This document shows, one piece after another, positions 32,239-42,126 of a DNA stretch of 64,000 nt. The stretch covers positions 282,575-346,574 of the forward strand of contig JBAZVI010000004.1 in assembly GCA_041660925.1 (NCBI GenBank). The letters run 5' to 3'. The stretch comes from Elusimicrobiota bacterium. Lineage in GTDB: Bacteria; Elusimicrobiota; Elusimicrobia; UBA1565. Position numbers and translations under genes: made by a program. Each line of letters opens with the position of its first letter. Within the stretch, counting starts at the first letter, position 1. The notes beneath the pieces were generated by a model, which made no database searches, had not been told where the DNA came from, and saw nothing but the letters and a program-made list of their open reading frames with translations.

Positions 32239-33636
32239 TCAAGCCCCCGGCTTGCGCATCTTGTTGACCTGCTGGGCCCGGGCGAGCGCGAGCGCTCCTT
32301 CGGGCACGTCCTCGGTGATCGTCGAGCCGGCGCCGACCTTGGCGCCGCGCCCGATGCGGACCGGGGCGACGAGGTTCACGTTCGAGCCGATGAAGGCCTT
32401 CGCCCCGATGATCGTCTTGTGCTTCTCGACGCCGTCGTAGTTGCAGGTGATCGTGCCGGCCCCGATGTTGACGTCCTCGGCGAGCTCCGCGTCGCCGACG
32501 TAGCTCAGGTGCGGGACCTTCGAGCCGAAGCCGATCTTCGCGTTCTTGATCTCGCTGAAGTTGCCGACCTTCGCGCGGGGGCCGATGACGCTGTCGGGAC
32601 GGATGTTGGAGAAGGGGCCGATCGAGCACTTCTCGAGGACCCGCGCCGAGACGACCTGGGAGAAGGCGACGCTCGACTCGTTGCCGATCGCCGCGTCCTC
32701 GAGGAGGCTGAAGGGGCCGATGCGGCACTGGCGCCCGATGCGGGTCTTCCCGCGCAGGACGGTCCCGGGGAGGATGAGCGTGTCCTGGCCGACCTCGACG
32801 TCGGCGTCGACGTAGACGTGGGCGGGGTCGGTGACCGTCACCCCGGAGAGCATGAGCCGGTCCACGGTGCGGCGGTTGACGACGCGCTCGGCCTGCGCGA
32901 GCTGGAGCCGGGTGTTGATGCCGAGGACCTCGTCGGGGTTCGCCGTCACGTGGGCGAGCACGCGGCCGCCCTTGCGGCGCATCGACTCGAGGGCGTCGGT
33001 CAGGTAGCGCTCGCCCTTGGGACCCTGGGGCTTGAGCTCCTTGAGCGCGTCCACGAGGAGTCCGGTCTCGAAGCAGTAGGTCCCGGAGTTCACCTCGTTG
33101 ATGAGGGTCTCCTTGCCCGCGAGGTGCGACTCCTCGACGATGCGCAGGACCTCGCCCATCGGCGTGCGCACGATGCGGCCGTAGCCCTTGGGGCTGGGCA
33201 TGCGCGCGGTGAGCAGGGTGACCTGCGCCTTGTCGCGGGCGTGGTTGTTGACGAGAGCGTAGACCGTGTCGAAGGTCAGCAGCGGGGAGTCCCCGCACAT
33301 GACGAGGGCGGTCTGGTACTTCTTGATGAAGGGGAGGGATTCGACGACGGCCGCGCCCGAGCCGTTCTGCTGCTTCTGGCGGATGAAGGTCACCGGCCGG
33401 GAGAGCCCCCAGGCCTTCGCGCCGTCGGCGACCGCCTTGCGCACCTGCTCCTCGCCGTGCCCGACCACCATCGCGATGCCCGCGGGCTTGAGCGCGTTGG
33501 CCAGGCGCAGGAGGTAGGCGATCATCGGCCGTCCGCCGATGGGGTGCAGGACCTTCGGGAGGTCGGAGACCATCCGCGTGCCTTGTCCGGCCGCGAGGAT
33601 GAGGACGCCGAGCGATTGCGCTTTCGTGTTGGTCAT
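32239..33636 (-). CDS. glmU: Bifunctional GlmU (N-acetylglucosamine-1-P uridyltransferase / acetyltransferase)
   Basis: Two last steps to UDP-GlcNAc. 465 residues from ATG 33636, with GGGGAG upstream. N-terminal pyrophosphorylase: LGVLILAAGQGTRMVSDLPKVLHPIGGRPM, MCGDSPLLT, INEVNSGTYCF. C-terminal left-handed beta helix with hexapeptide repeats, including NVNIGAGTITCNYDGVEKHKTIIGAKAFIGSN. GlmS and GlmM, the earlier steps, are also in this window in a different operon. Confidence 0.97.
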   Translation of the reverse strand: MTNTKAQSLGVLILAAGQGTRMVSDLPKVLHPIGGRPMIAYLLRLANALKPAGIAMVVGHGEEQVRKAVADGAKAWGLSRPVTFIRQKQQNGSGAAVVESLPFIKKYQTALVMCGDSPLLTFDTVYALVNNHARDKAQVTLLTARMPSPKGYGRIVRTPMGEVLRIVEESHLAGKETLINEVNSGTYCFETGLLVDALKELKPQGPKGERYLTDALESMRRKGGRVLAHVTANPDEVLGINTRLQLAQAERVVNRRTVDRLMLSGVTVTDPAHVYVDADVEVGQDTLILPGTVLRGKTRIGRQCRIGPFSLLEDAAIGNESSVAFSQVVSARVLEKCSIGPFSNIRPDSVIGPRAKVGNFSEIKNAKIGFGSKVPHLSYVGDAELAEDVNIGAGTITCNYDGVEKHKTIIGAKAFIGSNVNLVAPVRIGRGAKVGAGSTITEDVPEGALALARAQQVNKMRKPGA

Positions 33637-33675
33637 TTCCACTCCCCGGCGGATCCCGCACCGGGGACGAAGAGG

Positions 33676-33748
33676 GTTCCCGGGCTAGGATTCGAACCTA
33701 GAAGACCAGCTCCAAAGGCTGGCGTGTTACCATTACACCACCCGGGAA
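33676..33748 (-). tRNA. tRNA-Gln (anticodon TTG)
   Basis: Seven-pair acceptor stem TTCCCGG/CCGGGAA, D arm GGTGTAATGGTAACAC, anticodon stem-loop CCAGC-CTTTGGA-GCTGG with anticodon TTG, and T arm CTAGG-TTCGAAT-CCTAG. The 3' CCA is not encoded. The position-73 base reads C, opposite a G just 5' of the acceptor stem; Gln tRNAs usually carry a purine at 73. It lies between spoVG/ispE and glmU/prs, the place it also occupies in many proteobacteria. Confidence 0.95.
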
Positions 33749-33763
33749 CAGATCGGGACCCGC

Positions 33764-34051
33764 TCATTCGTGCTCCCCGTCGGGGACGCGCTGCGGGTTC
33801 TTGAGCTCTTCCTGGTACGCCGCCATCACCTTGTCCTCGAGCAATTTCCTGAACTCCATCGAAATCGGATGCGCGATGTCCTTGTACGCGCCGTTGGGCA
33901 GCTTGCGCGAGGGCATGCACAACAGCAGCCCCTTGCTGCCTTCGACGATCTTCATGTTCCGCACGACGAAGCAGCCGTCGAAGGTCACCGTCACGAAGGC
34001 CTTCAACTTGTCCTCTTCGCGGATGTGGACCCGGATCTCGGTGATCTCCAT
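33764..34051 (-). CDS. spoVG: SpoVG family RNA/DNA-binding regulator
   Basis: 95 residues. MEITEIRVHIREEDKLKAFVTVTFDGCFVVRNMKIVEGSKGLLLCMPSRK is the near-invariant SpoVG start, followed by YKDIAHPISMEFRKLLEDKVMAAYQEEL. In Firmicutes, spirochaetes and others SpoVG binds nucleic acid and acts as a global regulator (family knowledge). GAGGAA lies before the ATG; ispE ends 21 bases upstream, a common pairing. Confidence 0.96.
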   Translation of the reverse strand: MEITEIRVHIREEDKLKAFVTVTFDGCFVVRNMKIVEGSKGLLLCMPSRKLPNGAYKDIAHPISMEFRKLLEDKVMAAYQEELKNPQRVPDGEHE

Positions 34052-34072
34052 TTTCCTCGCCGGCCGCCGCCC

Positions 34073-34969
34073 TCAACCCAGAAAGCAGGTGAGGTACGAC
34101 TTCCACGGATAGGCCCTGAGCCGTCTGAGGACCTGCTCCCCTTCCGATTGCGAACCGACGAAACCGTAGACCGAGGATCCCGAACCCGACATCAGAACGC
34201 CCTGCAGCCCCAGCCGCAGCAGGATCGTCTTCGCCTGAGCCACCTCCGGGTGGCCCGAAAGCACGCCCGCCTCGAGGCGGTTGAAGACCAAGGGGCCCCA
34301 TTCCGATATCGGGGCGCCTTTTTCCAGCTTTTTATTGAGTTTATTAAGTTGGGAAAGCGCCGTCAATACGTCGGGGCGCGAAGGACGCGTCAAACGGCCG
34401 AAAACGTCCTTCGTCGGGACGTTCACTCCGGGGTAGACGAGGAGCATGTAGGGGAGCGTGCGGCCGACCTTGATCGGCCTCAAGCGCTCGCCGACTCCCC
34501 GTCCTTCCGTGAAGGGCGAGGGGTGCAGGAAGACGGGGACGTCGGCCCCGAGCCCGAGGGCGAGCGTCCGGAGCTTCGGCATCAGGCCGGTCTTGCGCTC
34601 CATCCGGTAGAGGCGGGCGAGGCCGAGCAGCGTGCCGGCCGCGTCGGAGGAGCCCCCGCCGAGGCCCGCGCCCATCGGGATGCGCTTGGTCAGCCGGATG
34701 CGGGCCCCCGCCCCGGTGCGGAAGGCGGAGCGGAAGGCGCGGGCGGCGCGGAGCACGAGGTTGTCCTCTCCGGCGGCGAGCCCCTGCCCGGCCTCGTCGA
34801 CGATCTCGAGCGAGAACTCCCGCGCCGGCTCGAAGTCGAGGACGTCGAAGAGCGCGATCTTCGCGAAGAGGGTGGCGAGGGTGTGGTAGCCGTCGGGCCG
34901 GCGGCCGGTCACCTCGAGGAAGAGGTTGACCTTCGCGGGACACTGGGTCTGCACGTTGGGCCCGCTCAT
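34073..34969 (-). CDS. ispE: 4-diphosphocytidyl-2-C-methyl-D-erythritol kinase
   Basis: MEP-pathway GHMP kinase, 298 residues. CPAKVNLFLEVTGRRPDGYHTLATLFAKI, the ATP loop RIPMGAGLGGGSSDAAGTLLGL, and the C-terminal GVLMSGSGSSVYGFV are all present. Between LGADVPVFL and LRPIKV the protein reads HPSPFTEGRGVGER; the DNA here (34488-34535) is an imperfect palindrome like the intergenic repeats, and the loop is a few residues longer than in E. coli IspE. ATGA overlap with the TPR gene. Confidence 0.95.
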   Translation of the reverse strand: MSGPNVQTQCPAKVNLFLEVTGRRPDGYHTLATLFAKIALFDVLDFEPAREFSLEIVDEAGQGLAAGEDNLVLRAARAFRSAFRTGAGARIRLTKRIPMGAGLGGGSSDAAGTLLGLARLYRMERKTGLMPKLRTLALGLGADVPVFLHPSPFTEGRGVGERLRPIKVGRTLPYMLLVYPGVNVPTKDVFGRLTRPSRPDVLTALSQLNKLNKKLEKGAPISEWGPLVFNRLEAGVLSGHPEVAQAKTILLRLGLQGVLMSGSGSSVYGFVGSQSEGEQVLRRLRAYPWKSYLTCFLG

Positions 34970-37095
34970 TCCTTGAACCTCAGGAGCGGCTCGCCGAAGC
35001 GGAACTCGACCTTGAAGCCGCGTCCCTTGAACTCGAAGCGCGTCGGAAGCAGGCGCGTCCCGTAGGACCGGGGGTCGAGCAGCCGCATCGTGAGGCCGTC
35101 GTCGTACTTCACCGTCTCCAGCCGCGCGCGCGAGGCGTCGGGATAGAGCCGCGCGCCCGGGGTCTCGATGAAGCGCGAGCCCCACCAGCGGCGGTGCAGG
35201 GAGGGCCCCGCGTAGATCCCGCCGTTGAGGACGTCGCGCATGCGTCCGAGCGCGGCCATCAGCGCGGCGCGGGCCGCCTCCTCGCCGACCCCGTCGATGT
35301 TCAGCCGGTCGGATTCGAAGGCGTCCTTTCCCGTGAAAGCGGCGCGGAAGACCGGGACGAAGAGCGGGCCGAGGACCTCGAAGCTCAGCTCGTAGGGCGC
35401 CTTGAAGCGCACGAGCGCCTGGAGCCGGACCTTCCGCCCCGCGATGTCCGCCTCGAACGCGCAGGGGGCGCCGAAGGTCCGGATCTCCCCCTGGGTCCGC
35501 GCGAAGAGCGCCATGTACAGACCCCCGAGCTTCTCGCCGTCGATGAGGGGCTCGACCTTCTCCGCCTTGCGGGCGAACTCCGGCTTCGCCGGGGCGACGG
35601 CCGCGGCGGCGCGCCAGGCGGCCCACGCGGCGGGGGTGTCGCGGAGCACGGCGTAGGTCTCGCCGACGTGGTCCCAGACGGCGTCGTCGTCGGCGACGAG
35701 GGCGAGCGCCTTCTGCAGTTCGTCGAGGGCCTCGCGCGGGCGCCCGCGCTTGAAGAGGACCCAGCCGAGCGAGTCGCGGTAGGCCCCGTTCTTGGGCTCG
35801 AGCTCGACGGCGCGGCGGATGAGGGCCTCGGCGTCCTCGAGCTTGAGCCCGCGGTCCGCGAGCGAGTAGCCGAGATAGTTCAGGGCGGGCGCGTCGGCCG
35901 GGTTCTTCGAGAGAAGGAGGCGGAACTGCGCCTCGGCCTCGGTCATGCGGGCGTTGCGCTCCAGGACCGCGCCGAGCTGGAAGCGGGCGTCGCGGTGGTC
36001 GGGGCTCGTCGCCAGCACGCTCTGGAGCAGCGCGATCGCCTGCGGGACCTTCTTGAGGTCGTCGTAGCCGAGCGCGAGGAAGTAGGAGATGTCCTCGTTC
36101 TCGGGCCAGCGCTTGCGGGCCGTCTCGAGGGCCTCGACGGCCTCGCCGAGCCGCCCGGCCTGGGTCAGGTAGTAGCTCAGGCGCAGGTTCAGGCCCGCGT
36201 CGTCCTTGAGCGCCGCGCTGTCGCGGATGCTGCGCGCGGCCCCGGCGAAGTCGCGCTCCGCCTCGGCGAGCAGCGCGAGCCAGAGGCAGGTCGCGGGGTG
36301 GTCGGGGGCCGCGGCCTTCGCGCGGGCGAAGTACTCCTTCGCGCGGGCCGGGTCCTCCTGGAGGAAGTGGATCTCCCCGATGCGGTCGAGCAGGGCGATG
36401 TTGCGCGGGTCGCGCTGGAGGAGCTCCTCATAGACGCCGAGCGCGGCCGCGGTGTCCTTGCGGACCTCGTGGAGCTGCGCGAGGGTGTAGCGCGCCTGCA
36501 TGTTCTCGGGGTCGAGGCGCAGCGCCTCGCGCAGATGGCGGGCCGACTCGTCGATCCGCTCGGCGCGCTGCTCGATGAGCGCGATCTGATACTCCGCCTC
36601 GGAGGCGTTCTCCGGGCTCGAGGCCAGGTAGCGCTCGAGGTACTTCTTCGCCTTCTCGGGGGACTCGGCGCTCAGGAGGCTGCCGAGGGCGAAGAGGGCC
36701 TTGCGCTGGATCTCGGGGGAGCCCTTGGCGTCGGCGGCCTTCTCGAAGGCCTCCCGGGCGGTCTTCGCGTCGCCCTGGGCCCAGGCCACGTTCCCCCGGA
36801 GCAGGCTGGCCTCGGGGTTCTCGGGGGCGAGCTGGGAGAAGCGGTCGGCGAGCTCGCGGGCCTTGTCGATGCGCCCGATCTCGAGCGCGAGCTCGGCGGC
36901 CTGCTGGTACATGAACGCGGAATGCGGGTCGAGCTCGAGGGCCTGCTCGTACTCCTTGAGCGCCGCCTCGTAGCTTCCCTGGTTCGAGAGCAGGAGCGCC
37001 TTGAGGTAGTGCTCGTAGGAGGGCTTCGTCGAGGCCGCGGCGGAGGCGGGGACGAGCAGGAGCGCGAGCAGGAACGCGGACGGCGGGAACTTCAC
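34966..37095 (-). CDS. Exported TPR protein with LolB-like C-terminal domain
   Basis: 709 residues from GTG 37095. Signal peptide (FLLALLLVPASAAAS), no lipobox. At least ten TPR units from about residue 25 to 500 (e.g. GSYEAALKEYEQALELDPHSA, DESARHLREALRLDPENMQARY, NYLGYSLADRGLKLEDAEALIRRAVELEPKNG). The last 190 residues are beta-rich (GAPCAFEADIAGRKVRLQAL, YELSFEVLGPLFVPVFRAAF, FKVEFRF), with the layout of LolB/DUF4292-type lipoprotein-binding folds. Gene order fits: lolB precedes ispE in many proteobacteria. A role in lipoprotein or outer-membrane delivery is inference. Confidence 0.75.
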   Translation of the reverse strand: MKFPPSAFLLALLLVPASAAASTKPSYEHYLKALLLSNQGSYEAALKEYEQALELDPHSAFMYQQAAELALEIGRIDKARELADRFSQLAPENPEASLLRGNVAWAQGDAKTAREAFEKAADAKGSPEIQRKALFALGSLLSAESPEKAKKYLERYLASSPENASEAEYQIALIEQRAERIDESARHLREALRLDPENMQARYTLAQLHEVRKDTAAALGVYEELLQRDPRNIALLDRIGEIHFLQEDPARAKEYFARAKAAAPDHPATCLWLALLAEAERDFAGAARSIRDSAALKDDAGLNLRLSYYLTQAGRLGEAVEALETARKRWPENEDISYFLALGYDDLKKVPQAIALLQSVLATSPDHRDARFQLGAVLERNARMTEAEAQFRLLLSKNPADAPALNYLGYSLADRGLKLEDAEALIRRAVELEPKNGAYRDSLGWVLFKRGRPREALDELQKALALVADDDAVWDHVGETYAVLRDTPAAWAAWRAAAAVAPAKPEFARKAEKVEPLIDGEKLGGLYMALFARTQGEIRTFGAPCAFEADIAGRKVRLQALVRFKAPYELSFEVLGPLFVPVFRAAFTGKDAFESDRLNIDGVGEEAARAALMAALGRMRDVLNGGIYAGPSLHRRWWGSRFIETPGARLYPDASRARLETVKYDDGLTMRLLDPRSYGTRLLPTRFEFKGRGFKVEFRFGEPLLRFKE

Positions 37096-37532
37096 AGAGG
37101 TTTGTCCATCAGGATGGCGTCGGAGCGGTCATTATAGTAATTGGGCCGACGGCCCACAACGACGAAGCCCTCGGACGCGTAGAGGGCGCTCGCGGGGCCG
37201 TTGCTCGCGCTGACCTCGAGCGTCGCGCGCAGGCAGCCCGCCGCCCGACCCTCGCGGTAGAGGGCGTCGAGCAGCCGGCGGCCCGTGCCGCGCCGGGCCA
37301 GCTCCGGCCGCACGGCGACGTCGAGGACCTGCAGCTCGACGTCGACGGTCCAGGCCACCGCGTAGCCGGCGAGGAGGAGGTCGTCGAGCGCGACGAAAAA
37401 GAGCGAGCGCGGGGAAGCGAGCTCGGACTCGAACTGCCTCCGCGTCCAGTGCGGGGTGGTGGCCCAGGAGGACTCGACGGCGAGCACCGCGTCGAGGTCC
37501 GCGGCTTGAGCGCGGCGGATGGCGATCGGCAT
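37092..37532 (-). CDS. rimI: Ribosomal-protein-alanine N-acetyltransferase RimI
   Basis: 146 residues, GNAT fold. WTRRQFESELASPRSLFFVALDDLLLAGYAV, LQVLDVAVRPELARRGTGRRLLDALYREGRAAGCLRATLEVSASNGPASALYASEGFVVVGRRPNYY is the RimI pattern, including the C-terminal R.nYY. It sits between tsaB and the TPR gene; tsaB-rimI is a widely conserved pair. GTGA overlap with the TPR gene. Confidence 0.93.
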   Translation of the reverse strand: MPIAIRRAQAADLDAVLAVESSWATTPHWTRRQFESELASPRSLFFVALDDLLLAGYAVAWTVDVELQVLDVAVRPELARRGTGRRLLDALYREGRAAGCLRATLEVSASNGPASALYASEGFVVVGRRPNYYNDRSDAILMDKPL

Positions 37533-37538
37533 GGGCGA

Positions 37539-38150
37539 CTAGGCGGGCCGCTGGAAGTTGGCGGGCTTGAGGTAGAGCGGCAGGGCCGGGCTCCGCCGAC
37601 GGCCGCCCAGGCGCACGAGCGCGGGGCCGAGCAGGTCCGCCGCGCGGACCTCGCCGCGCAGGAGCCGCGCGCGCCGGCCGGCCTCGGCCTCGGCCTTCCC
37701 GGCCGACGCCGCGTCGATCCAGCGCGGGGGAGCGGCGGGCTTCGCCTTCCCGCGGGCGAGGACGAACTCCTGGAGGAAGAGCTCCCCGCGGAAGGCGGGC
37801 AGGACGACGCAGACCCTCCCCGCTCCCCCGGCGAGGGCCTCGCGATGGGCGAGGGCCTCGAAGAGGGTCACGGCGACCGCGGGGACGCCGAGCGCGGAGG
37901 CGAGCATCGTCGCGAAGGTGAGGCCGACGCGGATGCCCGTGAAGCGCCCCGGCCCGCTCGCCGCGACGAGGGCGTCGAGGTCGCCGCGCTCGAGCCCGGC
38001 GGCGCGCAGGAGGCGCCCGGCCTCCTCGAAGAGCCGCTCGTCGTGCGGGCGCTTCGAGAAAGAGGAGCGCGTCAGCGGGGGACGGCCGTCGCCCCGGCCG
38101 AGCGCGAAGGAGAGACGCTCCCCGGTCGTGTCCACGGCGAGGACGATCAT
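37539..38150 (-). CDS. tsaB: tRNA t6A biosynthesis protein TsaB
   Basis: 203 residues. MIVLAVDTTGERLSFALG, HDERLFEEAGRLLRAAGLERGDLDALVAASGPGRFTGIRVGLTFATMLASALGVPAVAV is the TsaB core. It supports TsaD in making threonylcarbamoyladenosine on tRNA. ATG 38150 overlaps the tsaE stop (ATGA); upstream extension of the frame is a low-complexity shadow. TsaD and TsaC are outside the window. Confidence 0.94.
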   Translation of the reverse strand: MIVLAVDTTGERLSFALGRGDGRPPLTRSSFSKRPHDERLFEEAGRLLRAAGLERGDLDALVAASGPGRFTGIRVGLTFATMLASALGVPAVAVTLFEALAHREALAGGAGRVCVVLPAFRGELFLQEFVLARGKAKPAAPPRWIDAASAGKAEAEAGRRARLLRGEVRAADLLGPALVRLGGRRRSPALPLYLKPANFQRPA

Positions 38151-38626
38151 CGCGTCCTCCACGCCGCGAGCAGGCGGCGCGCGCGCGGGCCGCGGGCGCG
38201 GGCGCTCAGCGCGCGGCCGCCGCCGTCGGCGTGGGAGAGGACGACCTCGAGCCGGTCGGACGGCAGCCAGTCCTCCGCCGCCTCCGGCCACTCGATGAGG
38301 CAGACGGAGCCCGTCCGGCCGAGGATGTCTCCCAGGCCGAGCCCGGGAAGGTCGCGGGGCTTGAGGCGGTAGAGGTCGAGGTGGTGGACGCGGGGCTCGA
38401 GGCGCCGGTACTCGTGGATGAGCGCGAAGGTCGGGCTGCGCACCGGCCCGCGCCAGCCCAGCGCGCGCAGGAAGCCGCGCACGAAGACGGTCTTGCCGCT
38501 GCCGAGTTCTCCGCGCAGGGCGACGACCTCCCCGCCGCGGGCGCGCTCCGCCGCCGCGCCGGCGAGGCGAAGGGTGTCGCGCTCGGACGCGAGCAGCGTC
38601 TTAAAGACCGGCTTTGCGGAAGGCAT
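38147..38626 (-). CDS. tsaE: tRNA t6A biosynthesis ATPase TsaE
   Basis: 159 residues. Walker A in VVALRGELGSGKTVFVRGFLRALG near residue 40, then RSPTFALIHEYR, VHHLDLYRL and a C-terminal CLIEWPE. It drives the TsaB-TsaD complex. The start lies 26 bases inside the 3' end of nnrD, an unusually deep overlap but consistent with the compact operon. Confidence 0.94.
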   Translation of the reverse strand: MPSAKPVFKTLLASERDTLRLAGAAAERARGGEVVALRGELGSGKTVFVRGFLRALGWRGPVRSPTFALIHEYRRLEPRVHHLDLYRLKPRDLPGLGLGDILGRTGSVCLIEWPEAAEDWLPSDRLEVVLSHADGGGRALSARARGPRARRLLAAWRTR

Positions 38627-39518
38627 GAGGGAAGGCCTCGATGACGTCGGAGGCCAGGAGACAGCGGGCGGTCTTCTCGCGCACCGCGTAGTCGGCGGCG
38701 AGGCCGTGGAGCCAGGCGGCGAGCGCCGCGCATTCGAGGACGCCCTCCGTCGAGGAGGGCTCGGGATGCTGGGCGAGCAGGGCGGCCGCGAGCCCCGTGA
38801 GGGCGTCGCCGCTGCCGCCTTTCGCCAGCCCCGGGTTGCCGGAAGGGTTGGTCCAGAAGGTCTCGCCGTCGGTCGCGACGCTGCGGTGTCCCTTGAGGAG
38901 ACAGACGCAGCCGAAGCCCTCGGCGAGCGACGCCGCCGCGCGGCGCCGGTCGGACTGCACCTCGGCGGCGCGCGTGCGCAGCAGGCGCGCCGCCTCGCCC
39001 GGGTGGGGCGTGAGGAGGCAGGGCGCGCCGCGGCGCTCGAGGAGCGAATGCACGGCCTCGCGCGGCTGCAGCGCCAGGAGATTGAGCGCGTCGGCGTCGA
39101 CGACGGCCGGCACGGGGAGCGAGCCGAGCACGGCGACGACCGCGCGGGCGGTGTCGGGGTGCGTCCCGAGCCCCGGGCCGAGGGCCAGCGCGGTGAAGGC
39201 GCGGGAGCGGTGGAGGGCGAGGATCCGCGCGACCGACTCCGTGCGCAGGCCGCCGCCCGCGTTCTCGGCGAGCGGGAGGGTCATGCACTCGGGGACGGCG
39301 GCGGCGACGACGGGCTGGACGCTCTCGGGCAGCGCGGCGGTGACGAGGCCGGCGCCGCCGCGCAGCGCGGCGCGGGCGCAGAGGGCGGCGGCGCCGCCGA
39401 GCCCCCGCGAGCCGGCGACGACCAGCACGTGCCCGAAATCCCCCTTATGCGCGTCGGCCTTGCGCGCGGGGAAGGCCCGCCGCAGGTCTTTCGGCGAGAT
39501 CTCGGAGCCGGCTCTCAT
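38601..39518 (-). CDS. nnrD: ADP-dependent NAD(P)H-hydrate dehydratase
   Basis: Repairs hydrated NAD(P)H. 305 residues, ribokinase-like fold: HKGDFGHVLVVAGSRGLGGAAALCARAALRGGAGLVT, ALALGPGLGTH, AVVDADALNLL, LTPHPGEAARLL, and the C-terminal NPSGNPGLAKGGSGDALTGL. Only the dehydratase domain is present; the epimerase half found in fused Nnr proteins is absent here. ATG 39518 overlaps the acpS stop. Confidence 0.94.
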   Translation of the reverse strand: MRAGSEISPKDLRRAFPARKADAHKGDFGHVLVVAGSRGLGGAAALCARAALRGGAGLVTAALPESVQPVVAAAVPECMTLPLAENAGGGLRTESVARILALHRSRAFTALALGPGLGTHPDTARAVVAVLGSLPVPAVVDADALNLLALQPREAVHSLLERRGAPCLLTPHPGEAARLLRTRAAEVQSDRRRAAASLAEGFGCVCLLKGHRSVATDGETFWTNPSGNPGLAKGGSGDALTGLAAALLAQHPEPSSTEGVLECAALAAWLHGLAADYAVREKTARCLLASDVIEAFPHAFRKAGL

Positions 39519-39919
39519 GGACGGCCTCTCCGGCTCCGAGATTTCGCCGCCTTTTTTCGCGCTTCGCTCCGCCGCGACGACGCCCGCGGCGGAGCGAAGA
39601 CCGCGACGGCGGCCGCGTAGAGGTCGGCGTGGGTCAGCGACAGGCTCAGGCCCGGCACGCGGCGCCCGCCGACGCGCGGCTCGGGGCGGCCGCCGGGCCC
39701 GCGGACGACCTCGATCGAGTTCAGCGCGAGGCCGGCGCGGCCGAGCGCCTTCCAGACGGCCTCCTTGGCCGCGAAGCGTGCGGCGAAGTGCTGGGGCGCG
39801 CGGGCCTTCGAGCGGCAGTAGCGGACCTCGGCGGGGGTGAACACGCGCCTGAGGAAGGCCCCCCGGCGCGCGAGGCGCGCCATGCGCCGGATCTCGACGA
39901 CGTCGAGGCCGATCTCCAT
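39515..39919 (-). CDS. acpS: Holo-[acyl-carrier-protein] synthase
   Basis: 134 residues. MEIGLDVVEIRRMARLARR with the Mg-binding Asp, RVFTPAEVRYCRSK, HFAARFAAKEAVWKALG with the catalytic Glu, LSLSLTHADLYAAAVAVF. It attaches phosphopantetheine to ACP. A basic C-terminal tail (RRSEARKKAAKSRSRRGRP) is extra. ATG 39919 is the conserved start; the one at 39952 lies in the loop of the 14-bp hairpin at 39924-39964. Confidence 0.94.
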   Translation of the reverse strand: MEIGLDVVEIRRMARLARRGAFLRRVFTPAEVRYCRSKARAPQHFAARFAAKEAVWKALGRAGLALNSIEVVRGPGGRPEPRVGGRRVPGLSLSLTHADLYAAAVAVFAPPRASSRRSEARKKAAKSRSRRGRP

Positions 39920-39923
39920 TACT

Positions 39924-39964
39924 CGGCGCTTCCGGATCGAGCACGCGGGCATCCGGAAGCGCCG
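39924..39964. promoter_or_regulatory. 14-bp hairpin just upstream of acpS
   Basis: CGGCGCTTCCGGAT (39924-39937) and ATCCGGAAGCGCCG (39951-39964) are perfect complements around a 13-base loop, ending four bases before the acpS ATG. It would block ribosome access if formed in the mRNA. The arm GGCGCTTCCG recurs in the hairpin at 40090-40123. Confidence 0.55.
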
Positions 39965-40089
39965 CAGGAAATAGGAGCTATTCCCGGCATCGGATGCTCA
40001 ATAGGCCCGGTCACAAGTGCGCATGGGCGGACATTATGCATGTTTTATGCTCAGGAACTCGATGCCTGGAACAGCTCCACATCAGCCCC

Positions 40090-40123
40090 GGCGCTTCCGA
40101 CCCGTTCGAAGGGCGGAAGCGCC
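40090..40123 (-). terminator. Hairpin after glmS
   Basis: GGCGCTTCCG (40090-40099) and CGGAAGCGCC (40114-40123), two bases after the glmS stop codon. No T tract follows, so it may be a stabilising or Rho-related structure. Confidence 0.45.
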
Positions 40124-40125
40124 CA

Positions 40126-42003
<1,878 letters not shown>

Positions 42004-42060
42004 ATCGTTTTACCCCGACGACTCTCCTCTGAATATCCCTGACGTCCTCCTCACTCTCAA

Positions 42061-42110
42061 AACTCCCCCTCTCCCGCCACGCCGGGAGAGGGGGCGTGGG
42101 GGTGAGGGGG
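42061..42110. repeat. REP-like palindrome, copy 6
   Basis: CTCCCCCTCTCCCGCC and GGCGGGAGAGGG-like arms (ACGCCGGGAGAGGGGGCG), then GTGGGGGTGAGGGGG, between glmS and pdxJ. It differs in detail from the main family but has the same build. Confidence 0.55.
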
Positions 42111-42126
42111 CCCGCGCTAGCGGGCC
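42109..42126 (-). terminator. Hairpin around the pdxJ stop codon
   Basis: GGCCCGC (42109-42115) and GCGGGCC (42120-42126) with GCTA between; the pdxJ TAG (42119-42117) is in the loop. No T tract. Confidence 0.45.

Noticed and set aside
31211..33661. Apparent prs-glmU fusion of 816 residues
   Set aside because: The N-terminal two-thirds is glmU read in the wrong frame. True glmU (32239-33636) and prs (31211-32227) each have proper starts and full domains.
42004..42116. glmS ribozyme or riboswitch upstream of glmS
   Set aside because: Only 113 bases separate glmS from pdxJ and most are a palindromic repeat. No ribozyme core is recognisable.
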